A DNA stretch of 64,000 nucleotides from Ascaphus truei (lineage: Eukaryota; Chordata; Amphibia; Anura; Ascaphidae), in NCBI GenBank assembly GCA_036426205.1, contig CM071570.1, positions 140,449,048 to 140,513,047 on the forward strand. The letters are read 5' to 3'. The notes beneath the pieces are model-generated. The model did not search any database. It saw nothing but the letters and a program-made list of their open reading frames with translations, and was not told the origin of the DNA. Of the stretch, positions 32,871 to 45,000 are shown in pieces. The translations under genes were made by a program, and so were the position numbers. Each line of letters opens with the position of its first letter. Position 1 is the first letter of the stretch.

Positions 32871-33769
32871 TCAAACACTCAGTGATAGTGCACAGTGTAT
32901 TAGGTGTGCAAATAAACAAGTGACCAAACAAGTGCAATAAAATATAAACACGGTTCTCCTCCACTCAACCCTTGTAAGACTGCTCCAAAGTCTTATCCAT
33001 AACGTACTCTCCAAAAGCAAGAGGAGCGGCAGGCTGTACAAAAATAAGAAATCTATATAGAGTAGTAACGTCAGTGCAGTGCTTTATTAAAAAAAAAAAG
33101 GGATATAAAACCCTCCAATAGTCCTACTCACAATGGAGGGAGTTATAATAGGCAAATCCAAATCAGTGGCAATCTTGGTGATCTTTGTATTGTGGTGGGT
33201 GATTCAGTGATGTGCTCATATGGAAGAAAAGACACAACAATGGTGTAGTTAGTAATCACAATTTAACCACATGAAACTCCCAAATAAAGGCTTAGATATA
33301 AACAAGCATTGGTGTGTATGATGTGTTGTGGACCCAATAAGCTGCAGTCTAACCGTCTGCTCGACATCCACCACTCGCCTCCACGCCCGCGGGTCCCGTC
33401 ACCTCTGATTCGCAACTTCTGATTTCAGCTACATAGAGGGGGAACGCTGCTCACGCTGCCCAAATCCTCTGCTGTCACCAGGGGAACTCCAAACACACTT
33501 CAAACACACAGACCTTTTGAATAGAAGTAGAGTCCAATTGGCAACATGATCATTAAAACAGTGAAGAATAGGGGAGTCTTTAGCGTAGACCATAAGTAAT
33601 TTGTTCAAAAGATGCAACCAAATGACTCCTTTGTTACAGACTTCGGTTCAAAGTGTTAAAATATCACCAGTATATTTCTGCTCAATTGGTAGGAGCGCAG
33701 GACTCATCCTTGTATATACCAAGTATGCATGTTGACGTTGGGGTCTAGTACATTTGATCTTGGCCATTT
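32871..33769. other. No gene recognised
   Basis: Mixed repeat-like DNA with GC-rich patches near 33360-33410. No open frame or exon could be supported. Confidence 0.4.
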
Positions 33770-34090
33770 TGCTGCGATCAACTATCCGCCGTGTTTAGCC
33801 GCCACTTGCCTCGCCGCCGGAACATCTCCAGCACCCGCGTCGACGCCAAGGTATGCCCCTAAAACCTCCTAATCTTATCCCCTAATACTAACGCAACCCC
33901 TAATACTAACGTGACCCTTTTTCACCTAACCCCCCATAACCCCCCCTTGCCCTAAAACCCCTAACCTCTAATACCCCTTTAATTAACGTACCTTATTGGC
34001 GAAGCGGCCGCAGCTGAGTGTCCAGCGGCGTAGAGTCCCTCAGTGGTCAAATGCCAGCGGAGACTTGCTATCGGCGAGATGGCCGCAACC
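33770..34090 (+). repeat. CCCTAATACTAACG-containing repeat, copy 1
   Basis: A GC-rich head, an irregular tract of CCTAA/ACTAACG words (33860-33975) and a tail with CTTATTGGCGAAGCGGCCGCAGCTG. The same order occurs in a shorter copy at 47815-48040, so this is an interspersed repeat. Confidence 0.6.
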
Positions 34091-34179
34091 TAATTTCTGA
34101 TTCTGTTTAACTTGTCCTTTTATAGTGTAAGATATCTTTAAGAATGTTTCTAATTTAGGCATAGAAACCAATGATTATT

Positions 34180-35095
34180 AAATAGTGGAGAGAACAAGTT
34201 TGTGAACCCCTTAGGGTTTTTACACATTCTACATATTCCACCCTAACATGTTTAGATCTAAATCTAAGTCCTGATAATAGATAAAGATCACCTGATCAAA
34301 CACATGAGACAAAAACATGATCGTTTATCTACATTAATTTTTCAACAAATGATTAAATGTTCAATATTTGTGTGAAAAAGTATGTGAACCTTTAGATTCA
34401 GTAACTGGTGGCGCCCCCATTGAGCAGCAATTACTTCAATTAAGCGATTCCTGTAACTGCTGGCTAGTCTTTCACATCAGTTTTAAGGCATTTTGGCCAA
34501 TTCCTCTTTACAGAACTGCTTCAACTCAGGGACATTTGAGGGCTTCCTTGCATAGACCGCTTGCTTCAGGTCCTGTCACGACATTTAGATGGAATTTTGG
34601 GCCCGACTACGTCTAGGCCATTCTAAAACGTGCAATTTCTTCTTGTGCAGCCATTCTTTTGTAGATCTGCTTGTATATTTAGGATCATTGTCTTGCTGCA
34701 TGTCCCATTTTCGCTTCAGCTCCCGGACAGGTGGTAAAGATTAGACTTGCTGGTTCGCCAAATGAAGATTTGTCTTCATTAAATGAGTGCAAATGAATGT
34801 CCCACCTTTTCAATATATATCAAATAGTCCACAGCACGGTTCTTTCCTTAATTTAATCAGAGACGATAGAAAACATCTGTTACAGCATCATTTCAGTTGG
34901 TTTCATCATTCAAGCATATAGAATTTAGTTAGAGTGGAGAATCTGTAGTCTTGTTAGCTTGGTGATGTTCAATGATTCTGAATTCTACCAATTCAAATTT
35001 TATACTTTTCTCTCAAGCAGTATAAACAAAGCAAATACCCGATTCTAATAATTCCGTTCAATTTAGCTGATAAAACCAGGGGTTCACTTACTTTT
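34180..35095 (-). mobile_element. Tc1/mariner-type transposon remnant
   Basis: The block from GAACAAGTTTGTGAACCCC to CCAGGGGTTCACTTAC has inverted GTGAACCCC-type ends. The interior resembles a widespread family of Tc1/mariner-like elements whose transposase reads on the minus strand. No intact frame of more than about 80 codons is left, and I could not place the catalytic residues. Confidence 0.5.
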
Positions 35096-36740
35096 GAACA
35101 TACCCTGACTCTTAATTGCTCATTGTTTGTCTAATTCATACATTATTTTGTTTCACAAGACATGGAATTGGTTCATATAAACCCTATTGGATATTTAAGA
35201 AAAGACTGGTTTTGATTCAAGAAGGTCATCATGGAAAAACTATGGAATTTCCGTAATTTATCATTGGGGTTATCAAACGTTTTATCGCCACTGTATACAG
35301 TACCTGCTGCTTTGTACGATGTAGCTATGTATTTATGTTTGCTACAGTATAACACCAAAAAAAAGCAATTTAGTATGTCTCAAAAAGATAATGATTTTCT
35401 CCACAATAGAAAAATATTAGTGATGTTGACCCCAATATATATTGCAGTTCCACTGATGCTTGGTCAGTGGGACAGCAGTAGCAAGACACACGCATACAGT
35501 TAATCAAAAGGCATTAATATATCAAATGGTATTTTTACTCAAATTCTTTGGATGATGCTCATTTACTCACTTTTTTAATTTATTTACAGTATTTTTGTTT
35601 TCCATAATTTTGTTAAATTAGATACAAAATGTATATATAGTCTCAAAATGTCTACTATGTTGAAAACAATGTAGTTATTTAAAAAATTGATTTACAACTG
35701 TGTATGTCTTTTGGTAGAACGCAATGGGAATTCTGTAGGTGGTGTTGCCGTTTTTATATAAAGAATCCTCAAAACTGCATTGAAAGGTAAGCCTAATTTA
35801 TGTGCATATATACAGTAAATCACATCTATATAATATGTTGGAAGGTACATGCACGCACCCACCCACATTTATTGGATTAGACTGTTTATACTACTGTATT
35901 TTTATTTTTTGTAACAAGCCAACATGATCCGCTGTGCAGAACAATGGGGTACGAAGATAACAATAAAATATTGACATTAACATACTATACACTGGTTCAG
36001 TATGTAAGGAGGTAGTTATACTATATTCTTTTGTGTGTTTAATTATTAGAACATGTCTACAGTAAGTATTTTTAAATTAATTTTGAGTGTCTGAATCTCT
36101 ATTGCCGACTGGCAAATTTTAGTCCAGAGGACAAGAACAGCTAATTAGCCCAGGAATTGGGCTGCTAGCACATACACATGCATGAACAAACATGCAATAA
36201 GCAAGCGCCATACACACATGCATGTATTCACATCATACAGTAAGCAGGCACCGTACACATACAAATGCATAATAAGCTAGTACACTAAATTCTCCATATA
36301 TATTGTGTATTTATACTGTATGTACACACATCACATAAACAAGCCACACTCGCACACAATAAACATAATACATTTTCCGTGCACCACACACGCCATGCCT
36401 AGATCATTTACAAATTCACACCCACAGCATATATGCACCACATACATACCACACAAACATCATATATGCACCATATATACACACCCTACATGCAACATTA
36501 ATACACAAACTCCATAGGCACATGTACAGTATATGCACATACACCATGCATGCATCATATAGATATACACACACCATATGTATATATAATTACCCTTTAA
36601 ATCAATTAAGCATTATACCGTGATTAGTTGGCTAAGTTAGGTCCTACACTGTGCTACACTTTTAATGACGTCCACCTACTATACTGTATATTGATACTTT
36701 CTTTTTTTTTTTTATTATTTGCTTTTCTCCTGTGATACAG
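35096..36740. other. Upstream/intronic DNA before the MANEA coding start
   Basis: No coding exon seen. CACA/CATA-rich simple sequence runs from about 36165 to 36590. A long pyrimidine tract (36698-36731) then leads to an AG at 36739-36740, probably the splice acceptor of the first coding exon. The true transcription start and non-coding first exon could be anywhere upstream and were not identified. Confidence 0.5.
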
Positions 36741-37300
36741 TACAGAAGAAATGTAATGTTGTAGGAGCTATGCCATCATGACAAGATTTCGCAAGAGAAC
36801 ATGCATCACATTGTTTTTTTTTATTTTGTTTGTATGTTCCATTATGATGGGCTTGAAAACATTGAGACCTGATGCTGCTGTTTTTGGGAGCCCTTTTGGA
36901 CTTGGCCTTCTACCCAAAATTCACAGAGTCACAGCTCTTCAAAAAGTCCCTAATGAAAAGAGTGCCCGAGAAAATGTTGCTAGTCAGACAAAGGCTTTAA
37001 TTTCATCAAGCTTTACGGTTTCCCAATCAGAGATGGAAGAATTACCACCCCCCAATTATGACATTCATATATTTTATTACACATGGTATGGAAATCCGCA
37101 GTTTGATGGTAAATTTATTCACTGGAACCACCCATTGCTGAAACACTGGGATGCTAAAATCGCAAATAATTTTCCAACTGGAAGGCACAATCCTCCTGAT
37201 GATATTGGAGCTAATTTTTACCCTGAACTTGGGACGTATAGCTCCAGGGACCCATCTGTTATAGAAGCCCACATGAAGCAAATGCGATCCGCTTCTGTAG
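36741..37300 (+). CDS. MANEA: MANEA first coding exon (with 37 bases of leader)
   Basis: The acceptor AG is at 36739-36740, the coding start ATG at 36778 and the donor GTAATG at 37301. The coding part is 523 bases (174 codons plus one). It encodes MTRFRKRTC, the hydrophobic anchor, the stem with LRPDAAVFGSPFGLGLLP, and the start of GH99: FYYTWYGNPQFDGKFIHWNHP, RHNPPDDIG and FYPELGTYSSRD. The stem is variable; the catalytic domain start is highly conserved. A frame continuing past 37300 is intronic. Confidence 0.93.
36751..36781 (+). promoter_or_regulatory. Three upstream AUGs before the MANEA start
   Basis: In the 37 bases between the likely splice acceptor and the start codon there are three ATGs. 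36751 is a start-stop (ATGTAA). 36756 is a two-codon frame (ATGTTGTAG). 36770 is a three-codon frame whose TGA (36779-36781) overlaps the main ATG (36778-36780) as ATGA. Start-stop elements and overlapping terminators commonly lower or gate translation of the main frame, so regulation is plausible but inferred. Confidence 0.6.
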
Positions 37301-40300
37301 GTAATGTATTTTCCAGACCCTTTTCCATATACTTGTTCCCTTACTTACCATGTGTTTTAGTAAAGACCCATGTGCGCTCAAATGTGTCTAGATTGCCTCT
37401 ATCATGTACAAACGTATCCCTTTCATCTATTTTATCTTCTTACACGGGCTATGAAGTTTACGGTAGTGTATGCGTTTGCTAAAAGAACAACAGTAGCAAG
37501 TTTCCAGTACATACTTGAAAACGAGAGGTAACTCTCAATGTTTTGCTTCCTGGTAAAACATTTTTAGAAATACAATTAAATAACTTGGCAATTAACAAAC
37601 TAACAGTTGTTGCTTTTATATTTATTGTTCTTATTAGAAAAAGGGAGAAATGCAGGAGAGAATTCTGCAGAATCTCATTCTGTAATATTTCCATCAACTT
37701 TGTTCATACAGATATTTCTACAGGAGCTCATCCATAAATATTCACAACAGTACAGAAAACTGTATCTGGAGTAATACGAGAAGTATGGAATACATGTTCT
37801 TTTTCTTTTGAATGAATGTTAAAAGCAATCCAAAGAATAAGAAAAGAGAGCAGTGAATATGTTGAACTGACCAATGTGATTAAAATGTATATAGGCATGT
37901 GCATTAAATAAAATATATCCATAAACAATGCACATATATACTAAATAAAAAATGGATTAAACAGGACATGAAACTATTTATACATACATGTACACATGTG
38001 ATGATACATATATACATATACACACAAATAGATCTAAAATAATAATTATTAATCAGTAAACAGATACTTCAGGTAACAGCATTGGAAGGGAACATTTGAG
38101 GAACAGTGAACCTGGCATCTTATACAATCTTGTGTGTGTATATACAATTAGGGCCGGAAATAATTGGACACAGACACAATTTTCTTAATTTGTATGTAAG
38201 TTTTGTTTTCAGCAAGTGAAATGCATGCTCGATTGGGTTGAGATCAGGTGATTGACTCGGCCATTGCAGAATATTCCACTTCTTTGCCTTAAAAAAACTC
38301 CTTGGTTGCTTTCGCAGTATGTTTTGGGTCATTCTCCATCTGTAAAGTAAAGCGCCGTCCCATCAACTTCGCTGAATTTGGCTGAATCTGAGCAGACAAT
38401 ATATCCCTATACACTTCAGAATTCATCCGGCTGCTTCTTCTGTCACATCATCAATAAACACTAGTGACCCAGTGCCATTGTAAGCCATGCATGCCCATGC
38501 CATCACATGGCCTCCACTGTGTTTTACAGATGATGTGGTATGCTTCGGATCATGAGCCGTTCCAAGCCTTCTCCATACTTTTTTCTTCCCATCATTGTGG
38601 TACAGGTTGATCTTTGTTTCATCTGTCCAAAGAATGCTGTTACAGAACTGGGTTGGCTTTTTTAGATATTGTTTGGCAAAGTCTAATCTGGCCTTTCTAT
38701 TCTTGAGGCTTATGAATGGTTTGCACCTTGTGCCTACCTCCTGGAGAGTGTTCTTCACTTGGCTGGATGTGGTGAAGGGGGTTTTCTTTACCATGGAATG
38801 GATCCTACGATCATCCACCACTGTTGTCTTCCGTGGACGTCCAGGCTTTTTTGTGTTGCAGAGTTCACCAGTGCGTTTTTTTTTTTTTCTCAGAATGTAC
38901 CAAACTGTTGTTTTGGCCACTCCTAATGTTCCTGCTACCTCTCTGATGGATTTTTTTTTTTTTTTTTTTTTTGCAGCCTAAGGGATGCCCTGTTTCATTT
39001 GCATTGAGAGTTCCTTTGACCACATTTTGTGTGTTCACAGCAACAGCTTCCAAATGAGAATGCCACACCTGGAATCCACTCCAGACCTTTTACCTGCTTC
39101 ATTGATGATGAAATAATGAAGGAATAGCCCACACCTGTCCATGAAACCGCTTTTGAGTCAATTGTCCAATTACTTTTGGTCCCTTGAAAAAAGAGGGGGC
39201 TACATATTAAAGAGATGTAATTCCTAAACCCTTCCTCCAATTTGGATGTGAATACCCTCAAATTAAAGCTGATAGACTGCACTTTAAGCCCATATTCATT
39301 ATTTAACTGTAACTTGAATTTATTTTGGTACACAGCTGAAATAACAAAACTTGTATCAGTGTCCAATTATTTCCGGACCTAACTGTATATGTAGATGCAT
39401 ATATCCTGTACATACTTATCTAATCTGCAAAACTTTGTTCTGCACATTTTGAAAATCCTTGATTTATATTCATTCATTTAAAATGGACGGAAGGCTCATT
39501 ACTAATTAAGTGAAATCTTTTTGTGATAAGAAACTTGCTCTTATTTAAAAAAATGTATTCATTTAAATTAAGAATGTAATATTACTTTCAGTTTGTCTTT
39601 TAGCATAGAAAGAGTCCCTAGAAAATATTGATACACTCCTCACATTTGCTTTTTGTAACAAAATAGGGTTTTTTTTGTTTGTTTGTTTTTTGCAAAACTC
39701 AAATGCCACTTACCATAAGAAGAATGTTAACATATGTAAGAAAATATTACAATTTCTTTGTGCATGCAACATGAGGCTGTGTTTTTTTTTTTTTTGTTTG
39801 TTTTGTTTTATATATATTTTTTTTTAACTTCTATGTAATTCTTAGACTCGCAAAGTGTAAGAAATCAACGTACAAAAGTCCACATAACTTAAAAAGCTAC
39901 GCTCTAGAGAGGTTAGGATATTTTTCATGGAATTGTTCTTGTTGATTTTATTTGATTAACATGAGATCAGTTGTAAAAAACTTGATTCATGTCTGTCCCC
40001 TGTCTCATAGGTGTGGTATCACTATCATGGTATCCACAAGGTATGGGTGATGACAATGGTGAGCCATCTGATGACTTGGTATCAACTATTTTAGACAAAG
40101 CTCAGAAGTATGGATTAAAGGTGAGTTCATTATGTCATTCTATTTGTTTTGCTTTTAGTACAAATGGGATATTCTTAATTAGTTAAAGACGGAGGTAGGA
40201 GAAATAGGAGATTGCTCCTACACTGGTGCTGCTAAGCATTCAAACATAGATGTGATGTATTGCTGAGACAATGTAGCCATAAGAGAATAAAACCCCGTTG

Positions 40301-41538
40301 TTGCACAATGTATGCGTGTCTGATAGATCAAAAACAATCCTGCTCACAATAAAAAGCCCCATAAAAGCCCAACAGAGAAACTCTCACTGCACCATGAGGT
40401 CAAGTGGAAAAATGACACTTACCCCATTGAGATGTGTAGGCGTTAACCCTGCGGCATAGGCGACTTGAGCGGTGTAATGATACGCTGGCTGTCCGGGGAA
40501 AGAAGGTAATGCAAAGGGTTAACTCACAATAGTAGCCTCTTCAAGAGTCTCCGCGTTGCGTGCTTCAGTCCTGGGTAGATAAGATATTGAGTGGAAAGAC
40601 TGACACTGCCGAAAAAAATGTAAGGCTGGAAGCTGGCATCCAATACAAAAATATTTATTAATTTAATAATGCATAACAGCAAAGCACAAAAAAAGGGGGA
40701 ATGGGGGGGGGGGGGAGACCATCGGTGTGAGGTCGAAAGGCTGCCTTATCGTGTCTCACTCTGCCCGGGGTTTCGCACCACTTCGGTTTCCGTGTGTTTT
40801 ATAGGGGGCGTCCGCCGTCGGGCGGTGGACGCCAGTCAGCATGAACCGGCATATTGCCCTTTCTAATGTGCATCCCATCTCCCCTCTATTCCTCCCACCC
40901 TCCCCCTTTCCTCCTCTCCCTCCCCCCTATTTCGCCCCCCGCCTGAATCTCCTCTTTCCTTCCTGGTCACACCACGACCCCAAACCCCATTTTCCCCCCT
41001 TTTTTTGTGCTTTGCTGTTATGCATTATTAAATTAATAAATATTTTGTATTGGATGCCAGCTTCCAGCCTTACATTTTTTTCGGCAGTGATCAGTCTTTC
41101 CACGCAAATATCTTAATTAGTTAAAGTTACTGAAAATAATTACTCATTTTAATATACAGTACTGTGTGAGTGAAAAGCTAATATATGTTCTAAAAATCTT
41201 ATTTATTAATAGTAACAAACCTTTCTGCCTGGTATACTGAGAAATGCTACAGGAACGCACGTTATCTCTAGTAGAGATGGGTGAAGCTGTCAAAATCCCA
41301 TCCGTGGATTTTTTGCATTTGACCAAAATCTGATCAGCATACGGAAATACGAGGGCGGATTGATCAATAAAAAATACTATGGAATGCTATGGGATTTCAT
41401 CTTTAAATCCAATCCTGGATTCTTACAAATCCGGTTTCCGAAATCCCTGAAATGTCTCTTGAGTAGTGAGATCTATTTTACGTGTATGTACAGTATGTAT
41501 ATATGTATATATGTGGTGTGTGTTGGTGTGTAGCTATA

Positions 41539-41606
<68 letters not shown>

Positions 41607-41614
41607 ATATATAT

Positions 41615-41655
<41 letters not shown>

Positions 41656-41971
41656 CCCCGCATTAACGTACACAATGGGACCGGAGCTATGTAAAGTGAA
41701 AATGTACTTAAAGTGAAGCACTACCTTTTCCCACTTATCGATGCATGTACTGTACTGCAATCGTTATATATGGTGCATAACTGATGTAAATACGCATGTG
41801 TAACAGGCTCTAGAGTCTCCCCGTTTGCGCACAGCTTCGGTACAGGTAGGGAGCCGGTATTGCTGTTCAGGACGTGCTGACTGGCGCATGCGTGAGCTGC
41901 CGTTTGCCTATTGAGCGAAATGTACTTGCGAGTGTACTTAAAGTGAGTGTCCTTAAAGCGGGGTATGCCTG

Positions 41972-42015
<44 letters not shown>

Positions 42016-45000
42016 GTGTGTATATACAGTATATTATATTATAGGCTAAAGCTGGAAAATTCCACGCATTATTGATATCCCTGCTTTCTGATTGGTTAAA
42101 ATTCCGGGCATTTTCCAATCAGTAATGGCCCGGAATTTTTGGCACCCTGCCAAGTTTTTCAGACAATCCGCTTTCAGTTTTCATTCACAAAGAGTGAAAT
42201 TTGCTCTTAGACAGGGGAGGTGATTGGACAGAAGGCACTGACTCCTCCCCCACCCTGCCTGCCGAGAGCTTCGCACAGGAGAGTGAGGGGAAAGGTTTGT
42301 TGTGTTTTGTGGCAGTAAAGGGGGCAGGCAGAGTGTTTTATTAGTGTGTATGTGTCTTCTGTTAATGTGTGTTTTGTGGGTGTAGAGGGGGCAGCAGAGT
42401 CTTGTTGGTGTGTGTCTTCAGTGTGTGTTGTGTGGGTGGAGGAGGGGTGCAGAGTGTTTTGTGTGTGTGCGCGTGTGTCTGCAGTGTGTGTTTTGTGGGT
42501 GTAGAGGGGGGCTGCAGTGTGTGTGTTTTGTGGATGGAGGAGGGGTGTAGAGTGGTGTGTGTATCTGCAGTGTGGGTTTACAAGGGGGCTGCAGTGGGTG
42601 TAGAGGGGGGCTGCTGGTATGTGTTTTATGGATGTAGAGGGGGCAGCAGTCTGTTTTGTTGGTGTATGTTGTGGGTGTAGAGGGGCTGGTGTGTGTGTGT
42701 GTGTGTCTGTCAGTGGGTGTAGATGGTGGAGGAGGGCTGCAGAGTGTGTTTTGGTGTGTGTGTTTGTGTCTGCAGTGTGTTTCTGTGTTTTGTGAGTGTA
42801 GAGGAGGGGGGCTGCACAGTGTTGGTGTGTGTGTGTGTGACGCGCGCGGGGGCTCTGTGTATGTACAATTTCCTTTTAATAAACTTGCAGTAAAAGCAAA
42901 ATAATGTAGACGATCATGCTGATAAAAATCAATATGACTACAAAAATGTATCTTTTTATGAAAAATTAAAAATAAGCCTTCATTTAGCCTACAATAGTAA
43001 TAATCCCCTCAGAACAGGGCATTACTGGCCAATAACTCTTCCAGCCAGGCCATTTTTGGACAGTAATGCCCTGTTTTTCGGGGATTATTAATTATATCCT
43101 TGTTGCCTGGCTCTAATGGTGCTTATATTGAGTGCAACTGTATACTGTACATGGCAGTGCGCAGTCTCTCGTACGTTTTACAGGGTGCTTAGTCGGTGCC
43201 GGCTGGGTGTAGGTTTACCAAGGACCTTCCGTTGGTTGGGACATATCCGATTTATGCTCCGGAGCTACTACTCTGAGAACTCCTAAGCATTTGCTCGCTC
43301 TTCCAAAGTGAGAGCAATCTTGGACCATTACTATAGATGCTCACTAAATAGGGCACCTTCCTAAACTGGAAACAATAAACATGGAAGGGACACTCTTAAT
43401 ACCTTCATCTATACACACAACCCCATTTACAGTAATGGTGGGGCCTCAGTCTGAACTCTGAAGAACCTGCTTTTACAACATTGGATGGAGCTATACCCTT
43501 CTATCTCCCTTTGGTGACATCACCGTTCACAAGACACAATGGAGTGGTAATCCCTTCTACATAGTCATCCTAAAGCACATGATGGGGAAGGGAAATACCA
43601 GAGTGATCCCATTAAGGCTGTTATACCCTTACATTACTTGGTAGTCCCCAGACAAGGCTACATATATATCCCCTTTAACCTCCCTCCAAATAACAGGCAC
43701 CTGTACTCAAACAGGAGCACACCTGAGGTATACCTCAAGAGATGCTAATGAGATATGCAAAATATTTTTAAATGACTTGCATTGCACACTTCCTAATGGC
43801 ATTACCATTAGTACATTGAGTTGTTGACTAGTCCAGGCACTTTGTGAGGAATGGGGTACTGTTGTCATGCATAACAGGGTTAGCACCCACAACCTCTGCA
43901 ATTCTGGCCAACATCTCGAAAGTGTGCGCTACACCAGCTGATGAGTACCGCCATTGCACGCTTTTCAGCTCTACTGCTCTATTAGCATATCTCACAGGCA
44001 TCTCAGATGCTTTCCTTTTTGTGCACAAGGAAAATTGAACTGGCAACCAGGATGTGGAAGTGGTCTGCTTTATAAGGAAGCCAGGAGGAGGGGGCTACAG
44101 GAGTGAGCTTCTCTAAAGTATGCTGTTACAGTGATTCTACCCAGTCTGTTGTAACCGTTCTTTTATAAGCATTTGCAGTCACACGAATGTTCAAATACAA
44201 TTTAGCAGAAAAAAAATATCCGTAAAGGCATATCGAATAATTTGCCATTCTGTTTGCATTTTAAAATAGAATGTCTTTGAGCCGAGGACCATAAAAACAT
44301 CTATAAAAGCTCTTAAATAAAAATAGCTATGGAAACATTGGGAAACATAGATAATTACATGAAGGTATTTGGCAAGAGATATTGGTCCATATTTACTAAG
44401 CAGTCTTCTGTCATAAGACATTTTCATTACAGTCCATTAAATTGAATGAACTGTAAAATGTCTTTCAGCACTGGAAGGCGTTTTATGCTTTCTGCTTGGT
44501 AAATATTGTGTTCACTGTTGTTTTCTATTTCCTTGGGATCAAACGTTCCTTGTTGAATGCAGCTAGAAGAGAAACAGAAATGACTAAGAATTTTAAGTGA
44601 CTTGAAACTAATCTAGATGAATTGAGAGTGAATGCTGGCATGATGTAAATGGAATATAATGTAAGTTGACACTAGAATTATTTTCTATGGCTGTTGTAAA
44701 TAAGACAAGGTAAGTGGTGGGGAAGACTAGAGTATCTTCCAGCATACTGTATCAAAGGTCTTTCAAATGAATGGCATCATCAAACATACTTTAGTTGCAG
44801 GAGCAAAGTGAAGCATTATGTATGTTTTTAAGGCATTATAAACGGGTAACAAGAAGGTACTAAAGTGGTACAGTAGGTTAGCTGTGCTAATGCTGACAAA
44901 GGAAACTGTGTATTTAACCATATTAGCCTTCGTTTTAGACTTCCATCAGAGATAATCAGCAGCATGAGGATAGGAAATAGGCTCTATTTATTACAAAGTC

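Noticed and set aside
33860..33980. Interstitial telomere repeat
   Set aside because: The words CCCTAA and CCTAA occur, but spacing and sequence are irregular and ACTAACG words dominate; the same tract recurs within an interspersed repeat.
37301..37482. Coding continuation of the MANEA first exon
   Set aside because: The frame stays open past 37300, but homology stops exactly at a GT donor and resumes at 40011 in the right phase.
40762..40792. Genuine hammerhead in the loop of the 40581 fold-back
   Set aside because: Only the GAAAC part is convincing; there is no CTGATGA-like word at the right distance, so it is mentioned only as a weak similarity.
42369..42904. Cys/Val/Gly-rich open frames as secreted protein genes
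   Set aside because: They are direct translations of a GT-rich minisatellite.
43828..44046. Minus-strand 72-codon frame as an exon
   Set aside because: No recognisable family and no consistent splice borders.
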